Shown: positions 22,531 to 30,702 of the stretch, one piece after another
Layout of the letters: each line of letters begins with the position of its first letter
Position numbering within the stretch: the first letter of the stretch is position 1
NCBI GenBank assembly: GCA_910585165.1
Contig: CAJUBX010000009.1
Span: 1-43,644, forward strand
Length of the DNA: 43,644 nt
Reading direction: 5' to 3'
Source of the DNA: an uncultured Oscillibacter sp.
GTDB taxonomy: Bacteria > Bacillota > Clostridia > Oscillospirales > Oscillospiraceae
The notes under the pieces: model-generated
The model's database searches: none
What the model saw: only the letters and a program-made list of their open reading frames with translations
What the model was told of the DNA's origin: nothing
Translations under genes and position numbers: made by a program

Positions 22531-23411
22531 CACTTTTTTTCCTGCCAATCCCGGAGAGGCTTCAGTTCGTCATAGAGGCGTAAATAACTGTTGTGGCGGC
22601 TTTTTTGAAGTTCTCCCCGGCGGAGGGCCTCCAGCACGGCGCAGCCCTTTTCCCGGGTATGGCTGCACCCCGCAAAGCGGCACTTGTCCAGATAGGGGGC
22701 AAAGTCCGTAAAGGTTTCCGGAAGGCGGCGCTTCAGCTCCAGGTTCAGTTCCTCCGCGTCAAAGGAGGAGAAGCCGGGGGTATCCACTACCTCCGCCCCG
22801 CAGGAAAGGCGGTGCAGCTCCACATGCCGGGTGGTATGCCGTCCCCGGCCCAGGGCTGTGCTGACCTCCCCCACCTGCAAATGGAAATTCCGGTCCAAGG
22901 TATTTAAAATGCTGGATTTCCCTACGCCGGAGTTGCCTGTAAAGGCAGAAAGCTTTGCGGATATCAGGGCCTTTAAATCCTCCATTCCCTCCCCGGTTTC
23001 CGCGCTGACCCGTAGCGTCGGGAAACCGGAAGCGCGGTAAATATCATAAAGCGCATCTGCCGGGTCCAGGTCGCACTTATTCAGCACTACCGCTACGGCA
23101 CAGTCCTTCAAAGCCGCGATGGCGGCCACCCGGTCAATCAGAAAGGGGTCCGTTTTGGGAATGGCGGCGGAGGCAACGACTACCAGCTGGTCAATGTTGG
23201 CCACGGCGGGCCGGGAAAAGGCGTTCCGCCTGGGCAGAATTTTCTCCACGAAGCCCTGTCCGCCGCCCAGCTCCCGGACCTCCACCCGGTCCCCCACCAG
23301 GGGGGAAACCCCTTCTTTCCGGAATTTCCCTCTGGCCCGGCATTGCAGGACCGTTTCGCCTGTATCCACATAATAGAAACCGCTGAGGGCCTTTTGAATG
23401 CGTCCGGTCAT
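22530..23411 (-). CDS. rsgA: Ribosome small-subunit-dependent GTPase A
   Basis: 293 aa. It is a circularly permuted GTPase that checks late maturation of the 30S subunit. The motifs come in the permuted order: NKCD (G4), SAETGEG (G5), then FTGNSGVGKSS (G1) and DTPGF (G3). An N-terminal OB fold precedes them, and a C-terminal zinc knuckle (CRFAGCSHTREKGC) follows. ATG at 23411 is preferred; a TTG at 23420 overlapping the prkC stop is the alternative. Its place behind prpC-prkC is conserved in Firmicutes, where PrkC phosphorylates the Bacillus homologue CpgA. Confidence 0.97.
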   Translation of the reverse strand: MTGRIQKALSGFYYVDTGETVLQCRARGKFRKEGVSPLVGDRVEVRELGGGQGFVEKILPRRNAFSRPAVANIDQLVVVASAAIPKTDPFLIDRVAAIAALKDCAVAVVLNKCDLDPADALYDIYRASGFPTLRVSAETGEGMEDLKALISAKLSAFTGNSGVGKSSILNTLDRNFHLQVGEVSTALGRGRHTTRHVELHRLSCGAEVVDTPGFSSFDAEELNLELKRRLPETFTDFAPYLDKCRFAGCSHTREKGCAVLEALRRGELQKSRHNSYLRLYDELKPLRDWQEKK

Positions 23412-23416
23412 ACCCG

Positions 23417-25417
23417 TCAACCTGTAAACTGCATTTCATGGGTCTTGCTCTGGTCCAGCACGCCGTCAAATTCCACCTTGACGGTCTGGGTGCCCGATCC
23501 GGTAAGCTCCACATGCGCGACCATGTCGCTGCAGCTGACCCGCTCGGAATACTGGGGATTCACCTCGTCTCCCACATACACGTCCACCTGGACCGTCGTG
23601 CGGTCATCCTGGGGAAGTTCAATATCCCACGACACCGTATTCGTGGAGACGCCGCCGCTGATTTTGAATTTGATGGTGTCCCATTCCTTCACCGTGGTAT
23701 TCGGTTCAATGCTCTGCCAGATAACGCTGTTGGGTTCGGCCTCGCTCTCCACGGATTCAATATCCGCATTGGTGCAGGTCAGATGCCAGGTATCCACCAA
23801 GGACCGGAGGACCACGTCGATCTGTGTGCCCACAAAGTTGGGAACGGCCACCGGCTTTTTCTCCGGGCCCTTGCTGACAATCAGGCGGATCATATCGCCG
23901 TCTTTTAATTCCTCGCCTTTTGCGGGTTCACTGCGGATGATATAGCCCTCGGTGATCTCGTCATTGAATTCCATCTCCGCCTCGTCGGCCAGGATTTCCA
24001 GGTTGTATTTCTCTTTCAGGCTTTTCAGCAGCACGTTGGCCTGGGCCACGGTTTTATTGACCACATCCGGCATCTCTCCCGTATCCTCCCCGGCGCTGAG
24101 CCAGATTTCGATCGTCAGGTTATCGCCCTTGCGGTGGCTCCCTGCGGCGGGGCTCTGCTGGGCAATGGTTCCCTCCGGGTACTCGCTGCTGAATACGCTT
24201 CCCTTTTCCACCAGAGTGAAAATATCCTTTACCTCGGTCATGGCGGCGGCCTGTTCCGGCGTACTGCCCAGCACCGAGGGTACGGCGTAGGTCTGCGGCT
24301 CCTGGGTCTGCTGCTGGAAGGAATCGGAAATCATATTAAACAGTACGTAGACCAGCGCCGCAGCCAGGATAACCGTAATGCCCAGCAGCACTTTCACGCC
24401 GGCGCCGCCGCCTCGGGGAGCCGGGTCGTAGTCGTCCTCGTAGTCCCTCCTGCGTTCCCGGACCCGCTCCGGTTCCCGCTGGCGGTTTTTGGGCGTGGGA
24501 TGGAGGGTCTGGTCATAGGTGCGGATGGGCTGCGTGGGCTCTGCCGGCTCCTCCGGCCGGAGGTCCACCATGGTAAAGTCCAGGTTGATGCTGGGGTTTT
24601 TTCGAAAATCCTCCAGATCGGCAATCATGGCGTCGGCGGAGGCGTAGCGGCGGCTGAGGTCCGGCGTCATAGCCTTCATGCAGATCAGCTCCAGCTGGGG
24701 CGGAATCTCCGGCTTCAGCTCTCGGGGCGCCAGGGGCACGGAGCTGAGGTGCTGGATGGCCACGGACACGGCGGAATCCCCCTCGAAAGGCAGCCGCCCG
24801 GTAAGCATCTCATACATAACCACGCCGGAGGAATAGATGTCGCTTCTGGCGTCGGTCCGCTCTCCCCTCGCCTGCTCCGGTGAGATATAGTGGACAGATC
24901 CCAGGGCTTCCTGGGTCAAGGTCTGGGCGGAATTTTCAAGGCACGCAATGCCGAAGTCGGCCACCTTTACGCTGCCGTCCCGGAGAACCATAACGTTTTG
25001 GGGCTTGATATCCCGGTGGACGATGCCCCGGCTGTGGGCGTGGCTGAGGCCCCGCATGATCTGGGTGATGAAGTGCAGGGATTCCCGCCAGTTCAGCTGG
25101 CCCCGCTTCTCCATATACTGCTTCAGCGTGATGCCGTCAATAAGCTCCATGACGATGTATTCCGTGTCTCCGCCCCGGCTCACGTCGTAGACCGACACGA
25201 TGTTGGGATGGGACAGCTGGGCCACGGCCTGGGACTCCGCGTTGAAACGGCGGCGGAAGTCCTCGTCCTGGGCCAAATCCGGCTTCAGGACCTTTACCGC
25301 CACCAAGCGGTTTAACCGCTGGTCCCTGGTCTTGTAAACCACCGCCATGCCCCCTGTGCCGATGCGCTCCAGAATTTCATAGCGGTTATCCAGCGTTTTA
25401 CCAATGTACGGATCCAT
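23417..25417 (-). CDS. prkC: PASTA-domain serine/threonine protein kinase (PrkC/Stk1)
   Basis: 666 aa. The Hanks-type kinase domain spans about residues 12-270: GTGGMAVVY P-loop, VAVKVLK, HRDIKPQN catalytic loop, VADFGIA and SPEQARGE. A juxtamembrane linker rich in Arg/Pro leads to one transmembrane helix (about 340-362). Outside lie three PASTA domains (about 378-445, 447-520, 522-592), which bind muropeptides or lipid II, and a beta-rich C-terminal domain of about 75 residues. AAGGAGG precedes the ATG. It is paired with the phosphatase prpC, 15 nt upstream. It is expected to sense cell-wall fragments and act on growth, translation and spore germination. Confidence 0.97.
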   Translation of the reverse strand: MDPYIGKTLDNRYEILERIGTGGMAVVYKTRDQRLNRLVAVKVLKPDLAQDEDFRRRFNAESQAVAQLSHPNIVSVYDVSRGGDTEYIVMELIDGITLKQYMEKRGQLNWRESLHFITQIMRGLSHAHSRGIVHRDIKPQNVMVLRDGSVKVADFGIACLENSAQTLTQEALGSVHYISPEQARGERTDARSDIYSSGVVMYEMLTGRLPFEGDSAVSVAIQHLSSVPLAPRELKPEIPPQLELICMKAMTPDLSRRYASADAMIADLEDFRKNPSINLDFTMVDLRPEEPAEPTQPIRTYDQTLHPTPKNRQREPERVRERRRDYEDDYDPAPRGGGAGVKVLLGITVILAAALVYVLFNMISDSFQQQTQEPQTYAVPSVLGSTPEQAAAMTEVKDIFTLVEKGSVFSSEYPEGTIAQQSPAAGSHRKGDNLTIEIWLSAGEDTGEMPDVVNKTVAQANVLLKSLKEKYNLEILADEAEMEFNDEITEGYIIRSEPAKGEELKDGDMIRLIVSKGPEKKPVAVPNFVGTQIDVVLRSLVDTWHLTCTNADIESVESEAEPNSVIWQSIEPNTTVKEWDTIKFKISGGVSTNTVSWDIELPQDDRTTVQVDVYVGDEVNPQYSERVSCSDMVAHVELTGSGTQTVKVEFDGVLDQSKTHEMQFTG

Positions 25418-25432
25418 ATGGCTCCTCCTTCC

Positions 25433-26164
25433 TTACAGTTTTTTTGCCAGAACAACGGTGATGTTGTCCGACGCGCCCCGGCTCTTGGAAATGGCCAGCA
25501 GGCGTTCCATGCAGGTGTTCGTATCGCCGTGGAGAACCTCCCGCATAATCTCCTCGTCCGTCACGGTGTTCACCAGCCCGTCGGTGCACAGCAGGAGAAA
25601 CTCCCCCGGCAGAAGCTGGCAGGTGTAGCAGTCGCACTCCGGGTCCACGTCCGGGCCCAGGGCCCGGGTGATGAGGTTCCGGTTGGGGTGGCGGCGGGCC
25701 TCCTCCGCGGTGATGTCCCCCCGCTCCACCATGTGCTCCACCAGGGAGTGGTCCCGGGTCACCTGGAGAATGCGCTCCTGATTGATATGGTAGGCCCGGC
25801 TGTCCCCCACGTTGGCAATGACCACGCCGCCGTCAAAGGAGACCGCGGAGACCAGGGTAGTCCCCATGCTGTGGTACTCCTCCGAGGTCCTGGCGGCCTC
25901 CCGCACGGCGCGGTTCGCCAGAGCCACCGCCACCACGGAAATTTCCCGCAGCCGGTCCGGCTTAGCCTCCGGAGAAAGGCGCTTTTCCATCTCCGCGGAG
26001 AAGGTCTCCACGGCGATGCGGCTGGCAAGCCGCCCTCCGGCGGCCCCCCCCATCCCGTCGCAGACCACGCAGATGGTGTGGCCAAAGGCCGTCTTTACCG
26101 CGTAGGCATCCTGATTCTCTTTGCGGACAAGGCCGGTGTCGGTCATGCTCCATAGGTTCATCAT
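25433..26164 (-). CDS. prpC: PP2C-type Ser/Thr phosphatase (Stp1/PrpC)
   Basis: 243 aa. It reverses PrkC phosphorylation. The PP2C metal-binding motifs are all present: RKENQDAY at the N-terminus, VVCDGMGGAAGG (two-metal Asp and Gly), ANVGDSRAY, and the C-terminal GASDNITVVLAKK. The start ATG overlaps the rlmN stop as ATGA at 26161-26164, with GGGGAGG 8 bases upstream; a second ATG follows at once. Kinase and phosphatase are translated from the same message in this order, as in Bacillus. Confidence 0.97.
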   Translation of the reverse strand: MMNLWSMTDTGLVRKENQDAYAVKTAFGHTICVVCDGMGGAAGGRLASRIAVETFSAEMEKRLSPEAKPDRLREISVVAVALANRAVREAARTSEEYHSMGTTLVSAVSFDGGVVIANVGDSRAYHINQERILQVTRDHSLVEHMVERGDITAEEARRHPNRNLITRALGPDVDPECDCYTCQLLPGEFLLLCTDGLVNTVTDEEIMREVLHGDTNTCMERLLAISKSRGASDNITVVLAKKL

Positions 26165-27192
26165 TGGGAATCCTCCCCTTTCTCTGCCTTTCTGCGAAGC
26201 TGTCCGCAGGCGGCGTCTATATCTCCACCCAGGCTCCGCCGCACGGTGGCGGTAAGGCCGTGAGATTCCAGACGTTTTTGAAACGCCGCCGTCCGGCGGG
26301 AGGGCCGGAAGGGGCTTTCCGTCACGTCGTTCAGCGGGATCAGGTTCACGTGGCCGGGCATTCCCCGCAGCCGCCTGGCAATGAGGTCCGCCTGCCAGTC
26401 CTGGTCGTTTACGCCGTCGATCATGGCGTATTCAAAGGAAATCCGCCGTCCGGTCTTTTCAAAATAGTCATGACAGGCGGCAAACAGCTCCTCCACATCA
26501 TAGGCCCGGTTAACAGGCATGAGACGGGAACGGGTTTCCCGGTCCGGCGCGTGGAGGGAGACGGACAGCGTCAATTGCAGTCCCAGCTCCGCCAGGCGGC
26601 GGATACCGGACAGGACGCCGCAGGTAGAGAGGGAAATGTGCCGCATCCCGATGTTCAGCCCGTCGGGATGATTTACGATTTCCAGGAATTTCAGCACGGC
26701 GTCCAGGTTGTCCATAGGCTCTCCGATGCCCATCAGCACAATGTTGGAGATGGGAGCCCCGGAGTCTTTCCCGGTGAAGATCACCTGATCCAGCAGCTCC
26801 CCCGGCGTCAGGTCCCGGACTTTTCCGGCAATGGTGGAAGCGCAGAATGCGCAGCCCATCCGGCAGCCCACCTGGGAGGAGATGCACACGGTGTTCCCGT
26901 GGCGGTAGCGCATCAGCACGGACTCGATGCAGTTGCCGTCCGCCAGCTCCCAGAGGTACTTAATCGTGCCGTCCCTGGCGGAAACCTGTTTCCGGGCTAC
27001 CTTTGGAACCGTCAGGAGGCAGGCCTCCCCCAGCCGCTCCCGCAGGGAGTTCGGCAGGTCGCTCATCTCGCCGAAGGAGGCCGCCCCCCGGCTCAGCCAG
27101 GAGAAGACCTGCTTTCCCCGGAAGGCGGGCTCTCCCATGCTTTGGAGAAAGCCCCGCAGCTCCGGGAGGGTCATGGATTTGATATCGGTCAT
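26161..27192 (-). CDS. rlmN: 23S rRNA / tRNA adenine-C2 methyltransferase RlmN
   Basis: 343 aa, a radical SAM enzyme making m2A2503 in 23S rRNA and m2A37 in tRNAs. The cluster motif CRMGCAFC has its three Cys at 110, 114 and 117. The mechanism-specific Cys is in SLSTCGVLSG, and a second in the C-terminal part (DAACGQLRR) is the site of the methyl-carrying cysteine. ATG at 27192 is chosen for its GAGG 6 bases upstream and the family start; it lies 8 nt after rsmB. Confidence 0.97.
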   Translation of the reverse strand: MTDIKSMTLPELRGFLQSMGEPAFRGKQVFSWLSRGAASFGEMSDLPNSLRERLGEACLLTVPKVARKQVSARDGTIKYLWELADGNCIESVLMRYRHGNTVCISSQVGCRMGCAFCASTIAGKVRDLTPGELLDQVIFTGKDSGAPISNIVLMGIGEPMDNLDAVLKFLEIVNHPDGLNIGMRHISLSTCGVLSGIRRLAELGLQLTLSVSLHAPDRETRSRLMPVNRAYDVEELFAACHDYFEKTGRRISFEYAMIDGVNDQDWQADLIARRLRGMPGHVNLIPLNDVTESPFRPSRRTAAFQKRLESHGLTATVRRSLGGDIDAACGQLRRKAEKGEDSQ

Positions 27193-27200
27193 GATTCGCC

Positions 27201-28511
27201 TCAAACGCGCCGCGTCATGCGGCAGATGTAAAAGCCGTCGGTTCCATGGAGGTGGGGCCAGAGGGTAATCTGCCCCCCGGTTTCTCCAATGGGCTCAGGC
27301 AGGATGAACCTTCCCCGGGAAAACTCTGGGTGGGTTCCCAAAAATGCGTCCGTCACTTCCCCGTTCTCCTCCGGCAATATGGTGCAGGTGGAGTACAGCA
27401 GGGTCCCGCCGGGGCGGACATACCGGGCCGCGTTCTCCAGTATGGCGCTTTGGACCACCGGCAGGGTGAACAGGCTGTCCGCCCGTTTCCGCCGAATATC
27501 CGGTTTTTTGCGGAGGATGCCCAAGCCGGAGCAGGGTGCGTCCACCATCACCAGATCAAAGGCGTCCCGCCACTCCTCCCGGAAAATCCGCCCGTCGGCG
27601 GCCTCCGCATGGACGGAGGACAGGCCCAAGCGAGCCGCGCCCTTCCGGATGCGCCGCAGCTTGTTTTCGTGGATGTCGCAGGAGACAATTTCTCCCCGGT
27701 CTCCCATGGCGATGGCGGCGGCAAAGGACTTTCCACCGGGCGCGGCACATACGTCCAAAACCCGCCCCCCGGGTTCCGCCGCCAGCACCGCCAGGCGGGC
27801 CGCCGGGTCCTGAATGTAAATCATGCCGCCCTGGAACGCCTTCAGGCGTTCCAAATCCCCGGCGTTCTCCAGCAAAAGGCAGTCCGGCAGCCAAGGGTGG
27901 CGCTTTGCATGGACGCCCTCGTCTTCCAGGGATTTTGCCGCCTCCTCCGCCAAACAGCGGCAGGTATTGACCTGGGCGGCGGCAGGAGGCTGGCTGTTGC
28001 CGCTTATCAAAAACGCCTCCGCTCCCTCCCGGCCCAGCAGGGCCAGCAGGCGCTTGACCATCCACTTCGGATGGCTGTAGCGGATGGAGAGGTACTTGGC
28101 CTCATCCCCACCGGGAATAGCGGGCAGAGACTCCTTCTCCCGGCAGAGCCGCCGGAGAACGGCGTTGACCAGGCCCGCCGCCTGTCCCCTTCCCGCGTTC
28201 TTGGCCAGCTCCACCGACGTGTGGACGGCGGCGCTGTCCGGAACCCGGTCCAAAAACAAAATCTGATAGGCCCCTATCCGCAGAATGTCGGCAAGAGGCG
28301 GCTGGAGGCGGTCCAGCTTCTGAGAACAAAAGCCGGAGAGATAGAAGTCCAGCAACATCTCGTTTTGAATCACGCCGTAGACAATCCGGCTGCACAGCCC
28401 CGCATCGGCGGCGGAAAGTTCCCTCAAACGCGTGTTCAGCGCGGCGTCCGCCCAGGCTTCCCGTACCCGGCAGGCAGTCAGGACAGCCAGCGCCTCCTTC
28501 CGGGCGCTCAT
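27201..28511 (-). CDS. rsmB: 16S rRNA cytosine(967)-C5-methyltransferase RsmB
   Basis: 436 aa. An N-terminal NusB-like RNA-binding domain (residues about 1-140) precedes a Rossmann methyltransferase domain. Motifs: CAAPGGKSFAAA (SAM binding), DAPCSGLG (motif IV Cys, product release) and YSTCTILPEENGE (motif VI catalytic Cys). Its ATG overlaps the stop of the zinc peptidase gene (28508-28511). It has the usual place between fmt and rlmN, except for the peptidase inserted between. Confidence 0.97.
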   Translation of the reverse strand: MSARKEALAVLTACRVREAWADAALNTRLRELSAADAGLCSRIVYGVIQNEMLLDFYLSGFCSQKLDRLQPPLADILRIGAYQILFLDRVPDSAAVHTSVELAKNAGRGQAAGLVNAVLRRLCREKESLPAIPGGDEAKYLSIRYSHPKWMVKRLLALLGREGAEAFLISGNSQPPAAAQVNTCRCLAEEAAKSLEDEGVHAKRHPWLPDCLLLENAGDLERLKAFQGGMIYIQDPAARLAVLAAEPGGRVLDVCAAPGGKSFAAAIAMGDRGEIVSCDIHENKLRRIRKGAARLGLSSVHAEAADGRIFREEWRDAFDLVMVDAPCSGLGILRKKPDIRRKRADSLFTLPVVQSAILENAARYVRPGGTLLYSTCTILPEENGEVTDAFLGTHPEFSRGRFILPEPIGETGGQITLWPHLHGTDGFYICRMTRRV

Positions 28512-29254
28512 TCCCGGCCTCCACCACGGCGGCCGCCGCGCCCGCCGTTCCGGCTCAAAAAAATCAGCACGTAGCGGAGCAGTTGCAATGCGGACATCAG
28601 CAGCGCCGCCACATAGGTCAGCGCCGCTGCCCGCAGAACCTTCCGGGCCCCGGCCAATTCCTCGCCGTCCAGCAGATTCCGATTCTCAATCGTCTCCAAT
28701 GCCCGGCGGGAGGCGTTGAACTCCACCGGCAGAGTTACCAGCTGGAAAAACGTAGTCAGGGAAAACAGCAGGATACCCGCCAGAAACAAGCTCTGACTGT
28801 ACAGCAGCAGCCCGATAAGCAGCAGGATCATAGAACAGCGGGAACCAAGATTTGTCACAGGCACAATGGCGCTTCGCAGACGGACCGGAGCGTAGTTCAC
28901 GGCATACTGGACGGCATGGCCCGCCTCGTGAGCCGCCACGCCCACCGCCGCCACCGTCGCGGCGGAATAGACGTCTTGAGAGAGGTAAATGGTGTTGTCC
29001 CGGGGATCGTAGTGGTCCGTCAGCCTGCCCCAAGTGGAGGTGACGGTTACGCCGTAAACTCCGTTGGCTCGAAGCACCTCTGCCGCCGCCTGCGCGCCGG
29101 TGAGGCGGCGGCGGTTGAAAACCCGGCTGTATCTGCTGAAATTTCCGCTGACCTGGGCCTGAGCCCAAAGGGACAAAACCATCACCGGAATCAGCAGGAG
29201 AAAATAGATGTTGTTGGCCAGGAACGTTCCATAGCCTCCATAATAATAAGGCAT
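28508..29254 (-). CDS. YugP-type membrane zinc metallopeptidase
   Basis: 248 aa, peptidase family related to Bacillus YugP. The HEAGHAVQY zinc motif (about residue 111) lies after the conserved DNTIYLSQDVYSAATVAAVGVA stretch, broken here only by numbering. Membrane helices are at about 12-32, 129-150, 153-178 and 205-230, so the active site faces one side of the membrane near the first long loop. A Gly/Arg-rich tail (RNGGRGGRRGGG) ends it. ATG at 29254 with GAGGG 5 bases upstream is preferred to a GTG at 29260. In clostridia it is often found between fmt and rsmB; the substrate is unknown. Confidence 0.9.
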   Translation of the reverse strand: MPYYYGGYGTFLANNIYFLLLIPVMVLSLWAQAQVSGNFSRYSRVFNRRRLTGAQAAAEVLRANGVYGVTVTSTWGRLTDHYDPRDNTIYLSQDVYSAATVAAVGVAAHEAGHAVQYAVNYAPVRLRSAIVPVTNLGSRCSMILLLIGLLLYSQSLFLAGILLFSLTTFFQLVTLPVEFNASRRALETIENRNLLDGEELAGARKVLRAAALTYVAALLMSALQLLRYVLIFLSRNGGRGGRRGGGRE

Positions 29255-29269
29255 AAGCACCCTCGAATT

Positions 29270-30190
29270 TCAGCGTTGAATGGGATGTCCCAATAAATAA
29301 GCGGCGGCGGACATGCGTTTGCCGCCCTTGGCCTGGAGCTCCGTCACCCGGAGAATCCTTCCGTCGCCGCAGGCAATGTCAATTCCCTGCTTTCCCGCCG
29401 CCGTAACCGTGCCGGGGCGGGCCGCCGTTCCCTCCCCGGTTTCCCGGGCCGCGTAGAGCTTCATTTCCTCGCCGCTGATAACGTCCGTCGTGGCGCAGGG
29501 CCAGGGAATCAGCCCCCGGACCTGACAGCTGATCGCGTGGGCGGAACAAGTCCAGTCCACCGGGGAAAGCTCCTTTCCCAGCATAGGGGCGTAGGTGTGC
29601 TGACCGTGGTCCTGGGGGGTACGGTCAGCCGTCCCCTCCGCCAGGGCCCTGACGGTCTCGGACAGGGCCTCGGCCCCCAGCTCCGCCAGACGCAGGGTAA
29701 GAGCCTGGGCGTCTTCCGCCTCACCGATGGGCGTGGATTTTTGCAGAATCACATCCCCCGCATCCAGCTCTTTCGCCATATACATGATGGAAACGCCGGT
29801 CTCCGTTTCCCCGTTCAGCACCGCCCAGTTGATGGGAGCCGCTCCCCGGTACTTGGGCAGAAGGGAGGAATGCACGTTAATAGAGCCCAAAGGCGGCACG
29901 GTCAAAATATCCTCCGGCAGCAGCTTTCCATAGGCCGCCACCACTATCAGTTCCGGCTTTAAGGACCGCACCAAATCCAAGCTCTCGCCGCCGCGCAAAG
30001 TTTCGGGTTGGTAAACCGCCAGATTTTTTGTAAGGGCATACTCCTTTACAGGGGTTGGGGCCAGCTTATGCCCTCGGTTCTTCGGCTTATCCGGCCGGGT
30101 CAGAACGCCGCAGATCTCGTGTCCATCCTCCACCAGGCGGCGGAGGGAAGCCACGGCAAAGTCCGGCGTACCCATAAAGAGAATGCGCAT
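29270..30190 (-). CDS. fmt: Methionyl-tRNA formyltransferase
   Basis: 306 aa. It formylates initiator Met-tRNA with 10-formyl-tetrahydrofolate. MRILFMGTPDFAVASL opens the Rossmann domain, the catalytic set Asn-His-Asp is seen in SINVHSSLLPKYRGAAP and ELDAGDVI, and the C-terminal OB-like domain binds tRNA. The ATG shares one base with the def stop (TGATG at 30188-30192), so the deformylase and formylase are translationally coupled. Confidence 0.97.
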   Translation of the reverse strand: MRILFMGTPDFAVASLRRLVEDGHEICGVLTRPDKPKNRGHKLAPTPVKEYALTKNLAVYQPETLRGGESLDLVRSLKPELIVVAAYGKLLPEDILTVPPLGSINVHSSLLPKYRGAAPINWAVLNGETETGVSIMYMAKELDAGDVILQKSTPIGEAEDAQALTLRLAELGAEALSETVRALAEGTADRTPQDHGQHTYAPMLGKELSPVDWTCSAHAISCQVRGLIPWPCATTDVISGEEMKLYAARETGEGTAARPGTVTAAGKQGIDIACGDGRILRVTELQAKGGKRMSAAAYLLGHPIQR

Positions 30191-30690
30191 CAGTCCGCCC
30201 CCTGTTCCTGGTTGAAATACGCCTCCACTTCCTCATCTGTCAAAAAGCGTTCAATATGCTCCGTGTACAGGTGGCCGTCCAGATGCTCCAGCTCATGGCA
30301 GAAGCAGCGGGCCGTCAAGCCCTCTCCCTCCACCTCAAACCAGTTCCCGTTTCGGTCCTGCGCCCGGACCCGGACATAATCGGGCCGGGTCACCAATCCC
30401 CACTTTCCCGGAATGCTCAAACAGCCCTCCGGGCCGGTCTGTTCTCCGTTTTGGGCGATAATGGTGGGGTTTACCAGCTCGATATACTCCTCCGTATCGT
30501 CGTCCATCACCACACAGGCCCGGCGCAGAACGCCCACCTGCGGGGCCGCCAGTCCCGCGCCGCCCGCTTCGGAAAGAGTCTCCAGCAAATCGTCCATCAG
30601 CGTGTGCAGGCGGCGGTTGAAATCCGTTACCGGGCGGCAGACCTTATTCAAACAGTCTTCCCCCTGTTCCACGATCTTACGCAGTGCCAT
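30190..30690 (-). CDS. def: Peptide deformylase
   Basis: 166 aa. It removes the formyl group from new protein N-termini. Motif 1 GAGLAAPQVG, motif 2 EGCLSIPG (Cys metal ligand) and motif 3 CHELEHLDGHLY (HExxH) are all present. The length and the CLSIPG form fit the clostridial type. AGGAGG is 8 bases before the ATG. The gene lies 12 nt after priA and overlaps fmt. Confidence 0.97.
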   Translation of the reverse strand: MALRKIVEQGEDCLNKVCRPVTDFNRRLHTLMDDLLETLSEAGGAGLAAPQVGVLRRACVVMDDDTEEYIELVNPTIIAQNGEQTGPEGCLSIPGKWGLVTRPDYVRVRAQDRNGNWFEVEGEGLTARCFCHELEHLDGHLYTEHIERFLTDEEVEAYFNQEQGAD

Positions 30691-30702
30691 TCTATGAACC
30701 TC

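Noticed and set aside
22138..22548. 136-codon minus-strand frame over the MITE and the rsgA terminator
   Set aside because: It crosses a terminator and a non-coding repeat element and overlaps in another frame the better supported 67-aa gene with its AAAGGAGG site.
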